Assembly (NCBI RefSeq): GCF_020783655.1
Contig: NZ_JAJGQH010000008.1
Coordinates: forward strand, 176,151-240,150
DNA: 64,000 bases
Source of the DNA: Xanthomonas melonis
GTDB taxonomy: Bacteria; Pseudomonadota; Gammaproteobacteria; Xanthomonadales; Xanthomonadaceae
Direction: 5' to 3'
Shown: positions 48,224 to 58,300 of the stretch, one piece after another
Position numbering within the stretch: position 1 is the first letter of the stretch
Layout of the letters: each line of letters starts with the position of its first letter
Notes under the pieces: generated by a model
What the model was told of the DNA's origin: nothing
Databases searched by the model: none
What the model saw: the letters and a program-made list of their open reading frames with translations, nothing else
Position numbers and translations under genes: made by a program

Positions 48224-48246
48224 AGTATAGTGGGAACGTTCCCACT
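48224..48246 (-). promoter_or_regulatory. fruBKA promoter -10 and FruR operator
   Basis: A perfect 18-base palindrome, AGTGGGAACGTTCCCACT (48229-48246), has the form of a LacI/FruR-family site. On the minus strand it runs straight into TATACT (48229-48224), a good -10 box about 27 bases before the fruB start. No good -35 is present at the right distance, so a bound regulator would sit exactly in the spacer. Repression by FruR, relieved by fructose 1-phosphate, is the expected logic. Confidence 0.75.
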
Positions 48247-48339
48247 CTTCAGGTCAATGTGCGGTGCACAAGAGTGTTGTAATGCTTTCGGGTTAGGATC
48301 TGGCAACGGGCGCTTGGGTCAAGGCGCGGCAGTGGAGGC

Positions 48340-48351
48340 GGGAACGGTTCC
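48340..48351 (+). promoter_or_regulatory. Second FruR-like operator at the fruR start
   Basis: GGGAACGGTTCC is a variant of the central part of the palindrome at 48229, one base before the fruR GTG start codon. Binding here would block transcription or translation of fruR itself, suggesting autoregulation. Confidence 0.6.
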
Positions 48352-48352
48352 A

Positions 48353-49348
48353 GTGAATATCAGCATCAACGATGTCGCCCGTGTGGCCGGCGTGTCCAAG
48401 TCAACGGTGTCGCGGGTCCTGGGCAACGGCCCGGTCAGCGAGGAGGTCCGCGCCAAGGTGGAAGCGGCGGTGCGCCAGACCGGCTATCGGCCCAATCTGA
48501 TGGCGCGGCGATTGCGGTCCCAGCAGTCCGGCATCCTCGGGGTGATCGTGGCCGACATCCGCAATCCATACTTCACTGCGCTGATCCGTTCGGTGGAAGA
48601 GGTCGCTTACCGTGCCGGTATGCGCGTGACCCTGTGCAATACCGATGAAGATCCCGCGCGCGAGGCGCTGTACCTGGAGCTGATGCAGGAAGAGCGCATC
48701 ACTGGACTGATCTTCGCACCGACCCGCGTGACCGTGGGCCGCATGCACGAGCTGTCGCTGGATTACCCCACCGTGCTGGTGGATCGCGCCGGCCCCGGTA
48801 GCCGCTACGACAGCGTGGTACTGGACAACGCGGCGGCGATGGCCGAGCTGGTGGCGCACCTGCAGGCGCAGGGCTATCGGCGTATCGGCGGGTTGTTCGG
48901 CAGCACCAGTACCACTGCGGCCGAGCGCCGCGACGGTTACCTTGCTGCGATGCGTGCGCAGGGACTGGAGCCGGACTATCGCGAAGTGGCGCCGACCGCC
49001 GAGGCGGCGATCGCCGAGCTGGGAGCATGGCTGGCCAGCGATGACCGGCCCGAGGCCATCGTCGCCAGCAACAGCCTGCTGCTGATGGGTGCGCTGAAGG
49101 CAGCGCGTACCGCCGGCCTGCGCCTGCCGCAGGACCTGGCCCTGGCCGGGTTCGACAACGAACGCTGGACCGATCTGGTCGAACCCGGCATCACCGTGGT
49201 CGAGCAGCCGGTCGAAGACATGGGGCGCGCGGCGATGTCGCTGCTGCTCGAACGCCTGCGCAACCCGCAGTTGCCGATCCGGCGCATGGTGATGACCGGC
49301 CGTTGCGTGGTGCGTGGGTCGACTGGCGTACGCACACCGGGCGTCTGA
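48353..49348 (+). CDS. fruR: LacI-family fructose operon repressor
   Basis: A 331-residue regulator starting at GTG 48353. The N-terminal helix-turn-helix and hinge helix are standard: INDVARVAGVSKSTVSRVLG, then YRPNLMARRLRSQQSG. The periplasmic-binding-protein-like effector domain follows (GVIVADIRNPYFTALIRSV, VLVDRAGPGSRYDSVVLDN, LALAGFDNERWTDLVEPG). It is divergent from fruB, 155 bases away, with two matching palindromic sites between the start codons. Fructose 1-phosphate is the likely inducer, as for FruR elsewhere. Confidence 0.93.
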   Translation: MNISINDVARVAGVSKSTVSRVLGNGPVSEEVRAKVEAAVRQTGYRPNLMARRLRSQQSGILGVIVADIRNPYFTALIRSVEEVAYRAGMRVTLCNTDEDPAREALYLELMQEERITGLIFAPTRVTVGRMHELSLDYPTVLVDRAGPGSRYDSVVLDNAAAMAELVAHLQAQGYRRIGGLFGSTSTTAAERRDGYLAAMRAQGLEPDYREVAPTAEAAIAELGAWLASDDRPEAIVASNSLLLMGALKAARTAGLRLPQDLALAGFDNERWTDLVEPGITVVEQPVEDMGRAAMSLLLERLRNPQLPIRRMVMTGRCVVRGSTGVRTPGV

Positions 49349-49439
49349 ATCGCCGGGCGCTCAGCGTCAGCACACAAAGCTTGGCTCGTCGGGCGAGCTG
49401 CATGCTCTTACCGCTCGAACTCTTACCGCTCGAAGTCAA

Positions 49440-49764
49440 ACGTATGGCTCGGCGAACGCGCGGCGCCCTCACCGCTCGCGGGACACGCCGTGAACCCGTC
49501 CATGGGGGCTCGATGGCGGCATCCATGCCGCCAACGGTCCCGCAATCGGCGAGGGCAGCGCACTGGACAGGGTGTTGGTCGCTCGTTGAAGAGCGAGCAC
49601 ACCGCGTGGCGCAGTTTGCTGATTGTCTTGTTGAAAACTCTGCGCACCGACCATCGTGATTGGTCCTTGCCCGTCTACCGTCGCGGGACCTTACGCGGCA
49701 TGGATGCCGCGTAAGAGCTTACAAGGACGTACTTGCAGCGTGTCCCGCGATGGTAGGCGGGCAA
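49440..49764 (-). repeat. Composite palindromic intergenic repeat, copy B (inverted relative to copy A)
   Basis: Read on the minus strand it repeats the plan of 869-1165: element 1 (49764-49667) with outer arms TTGCCCGCC...GGCGGGCAA-like and the inner TTACGCGGCAT hairpin, the spacer with GATGGTCGGTG and TTTTCAACAA, and element 2 (49556-49465) with the GGCGGCATCCATGCCGCC hairpin. The 3' flank (CCGCGCGTTCG... to GAGCG) also aligns with copy A. Confidence 0.8.
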
Positions 49765-49890
49765 GGGCCCTGCAACGAAGTCGCCGATTGGAGGCTCTCC
49801 AACTGGTACATCCGCGCGCTATTCGAGAAAACCGCTTCGAGTCGTCGCTTGGTTTGGATGCAGTCAAACCTTAAGATCAAAGCACAAAAA

Positions 49891-49911
49891 AGCCCCGGCA
49901 CTGCCGGGGCT
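49891..49911 (-). terminator. Intrinsic terminator of the RND operon
   Basis: AGCCCCGGC-ACT-GCCGGGGCT, a perfect 9-bp stem. On the minus strand it is followed by six T. It lies 26 bases past the stop of the efflux pump gene. Confidence 0.9.
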
Positions 49912-49936
49912 CTTGTATTTGCAACAAACGTCTGAC

Positions 49937-52900
49937 TCAACGATCCGGACGATGCGTCCCCGAGTCGTTCTGGGCGACCAGATATTCCTTGGATTGCTCG
50001 TCCAGCTTGTCGCCCAGCATGCGGCGCACCACCACGAAGAACAGCGGAATGAAGATCACGCCGAGCACGGTAGCGAACACCATGCCGCCGATCACGCCGG
50101 TACCGATGGAGTGACGCGAGTTGGCGCCGGCACCGGTGGAGATCGCCAGCGGCAGCACGCCCAGGATGAACGCGAACGAGGTCATCAGGATCGGGCGGAA
50201 GCGCAGATGCGCCGCCTCCAGCGTTGCTTCGCGCAAGGTCTTGCCCGACGCACGCTGTTCCACTGCGAATTCCACGATCAGGATCGCGTTCTTGGCCGCA
50301 AGGCCAATCACCGTGATCATGCCGATCTTGAAGTACAGATCGTTCGGCAGCCCGCGCAACATCGAGAACACGATCGCGCCCAGCACGCCGATCGGCACCA
50401 CCATCAGCACCGCGACCGGGATCGACCAGCTCTCATAGAGCGCGGCCAGACACAGGAACACCACCACCACCGACAAGGCGAGCAACAGCGTGGCCGCGTT
50501 GCCGGCAATGATTTCCTGGTAGGACATGCCGCTCCAGTCGAAACCGAAGCCCGGTGGCAGATCGTTGTTGACGATCTCCTCCATCGCCGTCATCGCCTGG
50601 CCGGAGCTGCCGCCCGGGGCCGGGTTGCCGACGATGTTCACCGCCGAATAGCCGTTGTAGCGATTCAACGCCGGCGAGGCGTAGGTCCACTCGGCCTTGA
50701 CCACGTTGCTCAACGGAATCATGCCGGGCTGGCCGTCGATGCCGGTGGCGGTGGTGCTGGGGGTGAAGAAGTTGCGCAGCGATTCGGGGCCGGTACGGAA
50801 CTGGTCGTCGGCACGGATGTTGACGCGCTTGATGCGGCCTTCGGCGAAGTAGTCGTTGACGTACACCGGCGCCAGCATCAACTGGATCGAACTGTAGATG
50901 TCGCTGACGTTCAATCCCATCGATTGCGCTTGCACGCGGTCCACGTGCAGCTGCAGCTGCGGCGAGTTCTCCAGCCCGTTCGGGCGCACGCCAACCAGGG
51001 TGTCCTGCTTTTCCGCCGCCTTGCCCAGCACGATGTTGCGCGCCTGGGTCAGGGCCTCCTGGCCCGCGCCGGCACGGTCCTGCAGCCACATGTCGAAGCC
51101 ACCGAACTGGCCCAGGCCCTGCACGGTGGGCAGGTTGACCACGAAGATCTGCGCGCCCTTGATGCCGTAGAAGGCACCGTTGAGCTGCTGGATCAACTGC
51201 TCGGCAGTGACGTCACGCTCGTCCCACGGCTTGAGCCGGATGAAGCCCATGCCGACATTTTCGCCCGAGCCCAGGAAGCTGAAGCCGGCGATCTGCAGCA
51301 TGCCTTCAACGGCCGGCTGCTTTTCCAGCACCGCGCGCATCTGCGCAAACGCTTCGTTGGTGCGGATCTTGGTAGCGCCCGGCGGCAACTGCACGATCGC
51401 CACCGCAAAGCCCTGGTCTTCTTCGGGCAGGAAGCTGCCCGGCATGCGGGTGAACAGGAAGCCGCAAAGCACCACCAGCACCACGAACACGATCATCCAC
51501 GGCGGCGAACGCTTCAGGGTGTGGCCGACCACGCCCACGTAACGGTGCGCCAGCTTGTCGTAGTACTTGTCGAAGGTGCGGTAGATCCAGTTCTTCTTGT
51601 CCGAGTGGGTGGCCTTGAGGAAGCTGGCGCACAGCGCCGGAGTGAAGGTCAGCGCCAGCAACGCGGAGAAGCCCATCGACATGGCGATGGTCAATGCGAA
51701 CTGCTTGTAGATCGCACCGGACGCGCCCGGCTGCAGCGAGGACGGAATGAACACCGCCGCCAGCACCACCGTGATGGCCACCACCGCGCCGGTGATCTGG
51801 GTCATCGCCTTCTGGGTGGCCGCCTTGGGCTCCAGATGCTCTTCGCTCATGATGCGTTCGACGTTCTCGATCACCACGATCGCATCGTCCACCACGATGC
51901 CGATCGCCAGCACCATCGCGAACAGGGTCAGCTGGTTGATGGTGAAGCCGATGGCGTACATGCCGAAGAACGTGCCCAGCAACGCGACCGGGATCACCAG
52001 GGTCGGGATGATCGTGGCACGGAAGTTCTGCAGGAACAGCAGCATCACCAGGAACACCAGCACGATGGCTTCCACCAGCGTGTGCACCACTTCCTCGATG
52101 GAAATGCGCACGAAGGTGGTGGACTCGTACGGTGCAAACCAGGTCACGCCCTGCGGGAAGGTGGGCTGCAGCTCGTCGAGCTTGGCGCCCACTGCCTCTG
52201 ACACGTTCAGTGCGTTTGCACCCGGCAGCAGCTGGATGCCGAAGGCACCGGTGGGCTTGCCGTTGTACTGGGTGTCGAAGCCGTAGTTGCTCGGGCCCAC
52301 GGTGACGCGCGCCACGTCCTTCAGGCGCACCGTGGCGCCGTTGTTGTCGGTCCGCAGGATGATGTTCTCGAATTCCTGCGGCGAGCTGAACCGGCCTTCG
52401 GCCGACACCGTGGCAGTGAAGCTGATGCCCTCAGGCGTGGGGTCGGCGCCCACCGAGCCGGCAGCGAACTGCACGTTCTGGTTGCGCACCGCGGTCAGCA
52501 CCTGCGTCGCCGACAGGTTGTAGCCCTGCAGCTTCTCCGGGTTCAACCAGATGTTCATTGCGTACTCGGCGCCGAACTGGTTGGTGCTGCCGACGCCGGG
52601 AACGCGCGAGATCTGCTCCAGCACGCGCGAACCGACGATGTCGTTGAGCGCGTCGCGGTCGATCGACGGGTTGTCCGAGCGCAGCGCGGCCACCATCAGG
52701 AAGCCGGCGTTGGCCTTGGCCACCACCACGCCCTGTTGGGTCACTTCCGAAGGCAAACGCGGCGTGGCCAGCGACACCTTGTTCTGTACCTGCACCTGGG
52801 CGATATCCGCGTCGGTGCCGGTTTCGAACGTGAGCGTGATGGTCACGCGGCCGTTGGAGGCCGAAGACGAGTTGAAGTACAGCAGGTGGTCGATACCGGT

Positions 52901-53107
52901 GAGCTGCTGCTCGATGACCTGGGTCACCGCCTTTTCGGCGGTGTCGGCGCTGGCGCCGGGGAAGGTGGCGCTGACGGTGACCTGCGGCGGAGCGATCGTG
53001 GGGTACGACTCGATACCCAGATTCAGGATCGAGATCACGCCCGCGAGCGAGATCAGGATCGCCACCACCCAGGCGAAGATCGGGCGTTCGATGAAAAACT
53101 TAGGCAT
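49937..53107 (-). CDS. RND multidrug efflux transporter, HAE1 family
   Basis: A 1056-residue inner-membrane pump of the AcrB/MexB type, normal length. It begins MPKFFIERPIFAWVVAILIS, the standard first helix. The paired periplasmic domains and the proton-relay helix GIVVDDAIVVIENVERIM, with its Asp-Asp, are intact. In the second half GLAAKNAILIVEFA carries the conserved relay Lys. With the adaptor encoded just upstream it exports drugs or toxic compounds from periplasm and inner leaflet. No outer-membrane channel gene follows; the operon ends in a terminator, so a TolC/OprM-type partner must come from elsewhere. Confidence 0.95.
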   Translation of the reverse strand: MPKFFIERPIFAWVVAILISLAGVISILNLGIESYPTIAPPQVTVSATFPGASADTAEKAVTQVIEQQLTGIDHLLYFNSSSASNGRVTITLTFETGTDADIAQVQVQNKVSLATPRLPSEVTQQGVVVAKANAGFLMVAALRSDNPSIDRDALNDIVGSRVLEQISRVPGVGSTNQFGAEYAMNIWLNPEKLQGYNLSATQVLTAVRNQNVQFAAGSVGADPTPEGISFTATVSAEGRFSSPQEFENIILRTDNNGATVRLKDVARVTVGPSNYGFDTQYNGKPTGAFGIQLLPGANALNVSEAVGAKLDELQPTFPQGVTWFAPYESTTFVRISIEEVVHTLVEAIVLVFLVMLLFLQNFRATIIPTLVIPVALLGTFFGMYAIGFTINQLTLFAMVLAIGIVVDDAIVVIENVERIMSEEHLEPKAATQKAMTQITGAVVAITVVLAAVFIPSSLQPGASGAIYKQFALTIAMSMGFSALLALTFTPALCASFLKATHSDKKNWIYRTFDKYYDKLAHRYVGVVGHTLKRSPPWMIVFVVLVVLCGFLFTRMPGSFLPEEDQGFAVAIVQLPPGATKIRTNEAFAQMRAVLEKQPAVEGMLQIAGFSFLGSGENVGMGFIRLKPWDERDVTAEQLIQQLNGAFYGIKGAQIFVVNLPTVQGLGQFGGFDMWLQDRAGAGQEALTQARNIVLGKAAEKQDTLVGVRPNGLENSPQLQLHVDRVQAQSMGLNVSDIYSSIQLMLAPVYVNDYFAEGRIKRVNIRADDQFRTGPESLRNFFTPSTTATGIDGQPGMIPLSNVVKAEWTYASPALNRYNGYSAVNIVGNPAPGGSSGQAMTAMEEIVNNDLPPGFGFDWSGMSYQEIIAGNAATLLLALSVVVVFLCLAALYESWSIPVAVLMVVPIGVLGAIVFSMLRGLPNDLYFKIGMITVIGLAAKNAILIVEFAVEQRASGKTLREATLEAAHLRFRPILMTSFAFILGVLPLAISTGAGANSRHSIGTGVIGGMVFATVLGVIFIPLFFVVVRRMLGDKLDEQSKEYLVAQNDSGTHRPDR

Positions 53108-53119
53108 GTCCGGGTTCCG

Positions 53120-54415
53120 TCACTGCTGCTTGGACTGGGAGTCGGCCGGTTGCGCGGCCGCGTCCTGCTTGGGCTGTTCCTGCGCGGCCGGGGCGGCGCC
53201 ATCGGCAGACGCGCCGGCCGCCTTGTCGGCCTGGCCCGCAGCCGGTGCTGCACCTGGCGCACCTGGCTGCGCGCCGGCGGCGGGCTTGTTCGGATCCCAG
53301 GGCTCGCCCTTGGCCGGTTGACCTTCCTTGGCCTTCTGGATGCCATCGACAATGACCTGGTCGCCCGGGGCAACGCCGCCGGTCACGATCCACTGCCCCT
53401 TCTGCTGGCCGTCCACGGTGAGATTCTTGCGGACCACCTTGCCGTCCTTGCCCAGGACCAGGGCGTAGGCGCCGACCGCATCGCGCTGCAGCGCCTGCTG
53501 CGGCAACAGATAGGCATTGTTGCGCTGGCCCAGGCTGGCCTTGAAGGTCACGAATGCGCCCGGCAGCAACGCCTGTTCCGGATTGGGCAGGGTCGCGCGC
53601 AACGACACTGCACCGGTGCTCGGATCCACCGTCACTGCCGACACGTCCAGCGTGCCCGGATGCGGGTACTGGCTGCCGTCGCCCAGCTCCACGTTGATGG
53701 TGGACTTGCCGTCGCCGCTGAGCTGCACGCTGCCGCTGCTCTGCGCCTGGCGCAGCGCGGCCAGTTCTTCGCTGCTCATCGCAAAGTTCACGTACAGGGG
53801 ATCGATCTGGTCCACGGTGGTCAGCAGGGTCGCCTCGCCAGCGCCGACCAGGGCCCCTTCGGTCACCCGCTGGATGCCGGCGCGCCCGGTGATCGGGGCG
53901 GTCACGCTGGCGAAGCCGAGCCGGATACGGGCCGCCTCGACCGTGCCGCGCGCCTGCTGCACATTGGCGCGGGACGAGCGCTCGTTGGCCTCGGCGGTAT
54001 CGATGTCCGCGCGCGAGACGTACTGCTGGGGCGCCAGGCTGCGCGCGCGCTTGGCAGCGATCTGGGCATTGGCATAGGTCGCCTCGGCGGCCGCCAGCTG
54101 CCCTTGCGCCTGCAGCAGCGTGGCCCGCAGCGGTTCCGGGTCGATCTGGAACAGCGGCTGGCCTTCCTTGACGTCGGTGCCTTCGGTGTAGAGCCGCTTG
54201 AGGACCACGCCATCCACACGTGCCCGCACGTCGGCCGAGCGGAATGCCGAAAGCCGACCGACCAGGTCGCGCTCCAGCGGCAGGGTCTGCGGCTTCATGT
54301 CCAGCACAGACACGACCGGCGGCGGTGGCGCCTGCTGTTGTTCTGGCTTGCTGCAGGCAGCGAGCGCCACGGTGATGGCACAGGCCAGGCCGAAGGTGCG
54401 GAGCGGGGCGATCAT
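53120..54415 (-). CDS. RND efflux periplasmic adaptor (membrane fusion) lipoprotein
   Basis: A 431-residue protein with lipobox VALAAC (Cys21). The AcrA/MexA plan is clear: VLDMKPQTLPLERDLVGRL beta-barrel start, the lipoyl halves around ADVRARVDGVVLKRLYTEG, an alpha-hairpin (PEPLRATLLQAQGQLAAAEA and so on), and PITGRAGIQRVTEGALVG. The last 60 residues are a long Ala/Pro/Gln-rich disordered tail (from about GQPAKGEPWDPNKPAA), longer than in AcrA. It is 14 bases after tetR and 12 bases before the pump gene, all one operon. Confidence 0.94.
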   Translation of the reverse strand: MIAPLRTFGLACAITVALAACSKPEQQQAPPPPVVSVLDMKPQTLPLERDLVGRLSAFRSADVRARVDGVVLKRLYTEGTDVKEGQPLFQIDPEPLRATLLQAQGQLAAAEATYANAQIAAKRARSLAPQQYVSRADIDTAEANERSSRANVQQARGTVEAARIRLGFASVTAPITGRAGIQRVTEGALVGAGEATLLTTVDQIDPLYVNFAMSSEELAALRQAQSSGSVQLSGDGKSTINVELGDGSQYPHPGTLDVSAVTVDPSTGAVSLRATLPNPEQALLPGAFVTFKASLGQRNNAYLLPQQALQRDAVGAYALVLGKDGKVVRKNLTVDGQQKGQWIVTGGVAPGDQVIVDGIQKAKEGQPAKGEPWDPNKPAAGAQPGAPGAAPAAGQADKAAGASADGAAPAAQEQPKQDAAAQPADSQSKQQ

Positions 54416-54429
54416 CAGGAGGAACTCCG

Positions 54430-55089
54430 TTAGGGTCTTGAAGAGAGAAGAGCGGTTGGTGCCGGCGCAGGCGCGGCGCAGGTCGCGGCGAACGCACGCA
54501 TGAAACTGTCCACGGCGAACTGCGCCCAGCGCTGCCTGGCGGTGAGGTCGGCGCGATGCGGCACCTGGAAGCGTTGGCGATCGAAATCCAGCCCGACGAT
54601 CATGCTCAGTAGCAGCTCGGCCATGAAGTGCGCATCGTCATGCCGCAGCTCGCCGGCGGCGATCGCCTGGTCGAAGCGATGCGCCAGCCGCTGCTGCATG
54701 CCGATCACGCCCTCGTGAAAGATCTGCCGTGACTGGGCCGGAAACCGCTGCGACTCGGCTTCCACCAGACGGCAGGTCTGTAACACATCTGGACTGTTCA
54801 GATGGTCAAGATGGGCCAGCGCGAAGGCCAGCAGGTCCGCGCGCAGATCGCCCGAATCGGTGCCCAGCGGCGCCATGGCCAGGTGCACGTGGTCCTGTAG
54901 CACATCGCGCAGCAGGTTTTCCTTGCAGCCGTAGTAACTGTAGAGCGTCTGTTTGGAGCATCCCGCGCGCTCGGCCACCGCGTCCATGCTCAGCTGCACG
55001 CCGCGTTCGGCGAGCAGGGCCTGGACGGCGGCATGGATGCGGCGATCGCAATCCGGACGGCGGGCAGCACGGGTAGGGCGGGGGCTCAT
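54430..55089 (-). CDS. TetR/AcrR-family repressor, in line with the efflux genes
   Basis: A 219-residue regulator. The N-terminal DNA-binding domain reads RIHAAVQALLAERGVQLSMD, then AERAGCSKQTLYSYYGCKEN, the typical TetR helix-turn-helix. The C-terminal ligand domain is the AefR/AcrR-like type (HFMAELLLSMIVGLDFDRQR). Unusually for a pump repressor, it is the first gene of the operon rather than divergent. There is no Shine-Dalgarno sequence, and a TATAGT box lies just 10 bases upstream, so a leaderless message is likely. It probably represses its own promoter. Confidence 0.92.
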   Translation of the reverse strand: MSPRPTRAARRPDCDRRIHAAVQALLAERGVQLSMDAVAERAGCSKQTLYSYYGCKENLLRDVLQDHVHLAMAPLGTDSGDLRADLLAFALAHLDHLNSPDVLQTCRLVEAESQRFPAQSRQIFHEGVIGMQQRLAHRFDQAIAAGELRHDDAHFMAELLLSMIVGLDFDRQRFQVPHRADLTARQRWAQFAVDSFMRAFAATCAAPAPAPTALLSSRP

Positions 55090-55092
55090 GGG

Positions 55093-55116
55093 ACTAGACT
55101 ATACCGTCCAGTTTAG
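55093..55116 (-). promoter_or_regulatory. Candidate leaderless promoter and TetR operator
   Basis: On the minus strand ACTGGACGGTATAGT is a quasi-palindrome overlapping the -10 box TATAGT; transcription would start at or next to the ATG. The preceding AT-rich stretch (TTTAAAAACTAAAC) replaces a recognisable -35. Confidence 0.45.
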
Positions 55117-55365
55117 TTTTTAAACAGGCTTGACGCGCGTCCGCCACTCTGCACAACGCCTTGTGTGCCAAGCCTTCGCGAAGACTTTGCCGGTTGTGGC
55201 GGCTTGCGGTGAACGCGGCGCCGCTGCGGGCCGAGTGCCCTGGATCAGTCGTGTCCAGGCGGCTGACAACCTCAGCTGCAGGCCTGCCATTGCGCTATGC
55301 AGCAAGGCGCCGTCACAGTCGGTCGGTACAATTCAGGTTTTCCACCGAGCAGTCCAGCTCTACTC

Positions 55366-58300
55366 ATGACAGCCAAGAAAGCCGCTTCGAAATCGTCCAC
55401 GCCGTCGCGCAAACAGGTCGCCGAACGTGCCGTCCCCGTGCTGGCCACCGAACCTCGGGCGATCACCCTCGAGCCGGTGTTCGCCGCCCTGCGCAAGCGC
55501 TATCCGGCCGCTCGCCAGGCCGAAGTGCAGGCGTTCGCTGCCGACTTCTACCGGCGCATGGAAGAAGACGAATTTCCCAACCACCCACCCGAGCAGTGGG
55601 CGGCGCTGGCGTCGGACATGCTGGAGTTCGCGCGCAGCCGCAAGGCCGGGACGACCAACGTGCGGGTGTTCAACCCCACTCTGAAGAGCCACGGCTACGA
55701 GTCGCCGCATACCGTGCTGCAGATCGTCAACGACGATATGCCGTTCCTGGTGGATTCGGTGAGCATGACGCTGGCGGAGCTGGGCATCGGCGTGCACGTG
55801 CTGGGCCACCCCGTGCTGCGCATCGCGCGCGACAAGGCCGGCAAGCTGACTGCGGTGGGCGAGGGCAAGAGCGAATCGCTGATGGTGCTGGAGATCGACC
55901 GCCAGCCGGCCGAGGACATGCCCAACGTGGAAGCGGCAGTGCGCAAGGTGCTGGCCGAGGTGCGCGCCATCGTGCACGACTGGGCCGCGATGCGCGAACG
56001 GATGGTGATGCTGGCCGACGACCTGGCCACGCGCCGCCTGCCGATCGACGACATCAACCGCCACGAGGCGCAGGAATTCCTGCGCTGGGCGGCCGCCGAC
56101 CATTTCACCTTCTTCGGCTACCGCGAATACCGGGTGGAGAAGCAGGGCGGGCAGGACGTGCTGGCCCCGGTGGAGGAGTCGGGGCTGGGTCTGATGCGCG
56201 GCCGTGACACCGCGCCGGCGCGCCCGGTGACCACCCTGGCGGCGCACGGCCTGAATGCCTCGGCCAAGCTCAAGGACGCCTTGATCCTGACCAAGACCAA
56301 TGCACGCTCGCGCGTGCATCGGGTCGGTTACATGGATTACATCGGCATCCTGGAGTTCGATGCCAAGGGGCGCATCGTCGGCGAGCAGCGCTTCCTCGGG
56401 CTGTTCACCTCCAGCGCGTACAACCGCCGCCCGTGGGAGATCCCGCTGGTGCGTCAGCGCCACGAATACGTGATGAGCAAGTCGGGGCTGACCCCGAGCA
56501 GCCACAGCGGCAAGGCCTTGCGCCATATCCTCGAGACGCTGCCACGCGAGGAACTGTTCCAATCCAACGAGGAAGAGCTGTATCGCACCGCGATGGGCAT
56601 TCTCGGCTTGCAGGAGCGCGTGCGCAGCCGCCTGTTCCTGCGCCGCGACAAGTACGGGCGTTTCATCTCCGCGCTGGTGTACATCCCGCGCGAGCGCTTC
56701 AATACCGATGTGCGCCTGCGCATCGAGGCCTTGCTGAAGGGCGCATTGCACGGCGAATACATCGACTCGTCGGTGGTGCTGGGCGAATCGCCGCTGGCAC
56801 AGCTGCACCTGATCGTGCGGCCGAAGAGCGGCGAAGCGCTGGAATTCGATACCACCGAACTCGAATCGCGGTTGGCGCATCTGCTGCGCAACTGGCGCGA
56901 CGCGCTGCGCGAGGCGCTGGTGGCGCGGCATGGCGAGGCCAATGGGCTGCGCATGGCCGCCAATTTCGGCCGCGCGCTGCCGGCCGGCTATATCGAGGAT
57001 TCGTCGATCGAATCGGCGGTGTCCGACGTCGAACACCTGGCCTCGCTGGACGGTCCGGACGACCTGCACCTGAGCCTGCAGGAGATCCGGCGCGACGATG
57101 GCATGCGGCTGGATGCCGGCGAAGGCCTGCGCCTGAAGCTGTACCGGCAGCTCGACGACATCCCGTTGTCCGATGCGATGCCGATGATGGAGAACATGGG
57201 CCTGCGCGTGATCTCCGAGCGGCCGTACCGGCTGCAGGTGGGCGAGACGCCGGTCTACATCCAGGATTTCGAAGTCGAATCCACCGCCGGCAAGATCAAT
57301 GCGGCCAGTGCCGATGCCAGCTTCGGCGAGGCCTTCGAGCGCATCTGGAACGGGGATGCCGAGAACGACGGTTTCAACCACCTGATCCTGGCCGCCCGCC
57401 TGCATTGGCGGCAGGTCGCGTTGTTGCGCGCCTACTGCAAGTATCTGCTGCAGACCGCGGTCCCGTTCTCGCAGGCGTACGTGGAGACCACCTTCACCCG
57501 CTATCCCTTGCTGGCGCGCCTGCTGGTGGAACTGTTCGAAGCGCGCTTCGATCCATCCACCGGCTCCGAAACCAAGGCGCAGATCTTCGCCGGCCAGGAG
57601 CGCCTGCGCGAAGAGCTGTCTGCGCTGGCAGGTGACGACGACACCACGCGCAAGGCGCTGGAAGCGGTGATGGAGGCGCGCGGCGGCGATCGCGCCGCAC
57701 AGCAGGAGGCCACCCGCGCCGCCTTGCTCAAGCTGATGGATCGCGTCTCCAGCCTGGACGAAGACCGCATCCTGCGCAGCTTCATCGACGTCATCGATGC
57801 GACCTTGCGCACCAACTACTACCAGACCGACAAGCACGGCAAGCACGGCCACTGCATCAGCTTCAAGCTGGACTCGGCACGCGTGCCCGACCTGCCCAAG
57901 CCGCGTCCGTACCGCGAGATCTTCGTGTATGGCCCGCGCGTGGAAGGTGTGCACCTGCGCTTCGGCGCGGTTGCGCGCGGCGGCCTGCGCTGGTCGGACC
58001 GTCGCGAGGATTTCCGCACCGAGGTGCTGGGCCTGGTCAAGGCGCAGATGGTCAAGAACACCGTCATCGTGCCGGTCGGCGCCAAGGGTGGTTTCTACGT
58101 CAAGCGTTCGCCGGTGGGTGGCGACCGTGATGCCATCCAGGCAGAAGGTATCGCTTGCTACAAGCTGTTCATCCAGGGCCTGCTCGACATCACCGACAAC
58201 ATCGTCGCTGGCAAGATCGTGCCGCCGCCGCAGGTGGTGCGTCACGACCAGGACGACCCGTATCTGGTGGTTGCGGCAGACAAGGGCACGGCCACCTTCT

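Larger units (their letters stand above)
49349..49936. other. Intergenic region, mostly composite repeat
   Basis: No gene is credible between fruR and the RND pump gene. A 15-base word CTCTTACCGCTCGAA is tandemly doubled at about 49403-49432. The composite repeat copy B fills 49440-49764, and a terminator lies at 49891-49911. Confidence 0.6.

Noticed and set aside
48198..48245. Longer FruB starting at 48245
   Set aside because: That start lies inside the FruR palindrome and upstream of the -10 box; GTG 48195-48197 has a ribosome binding site.
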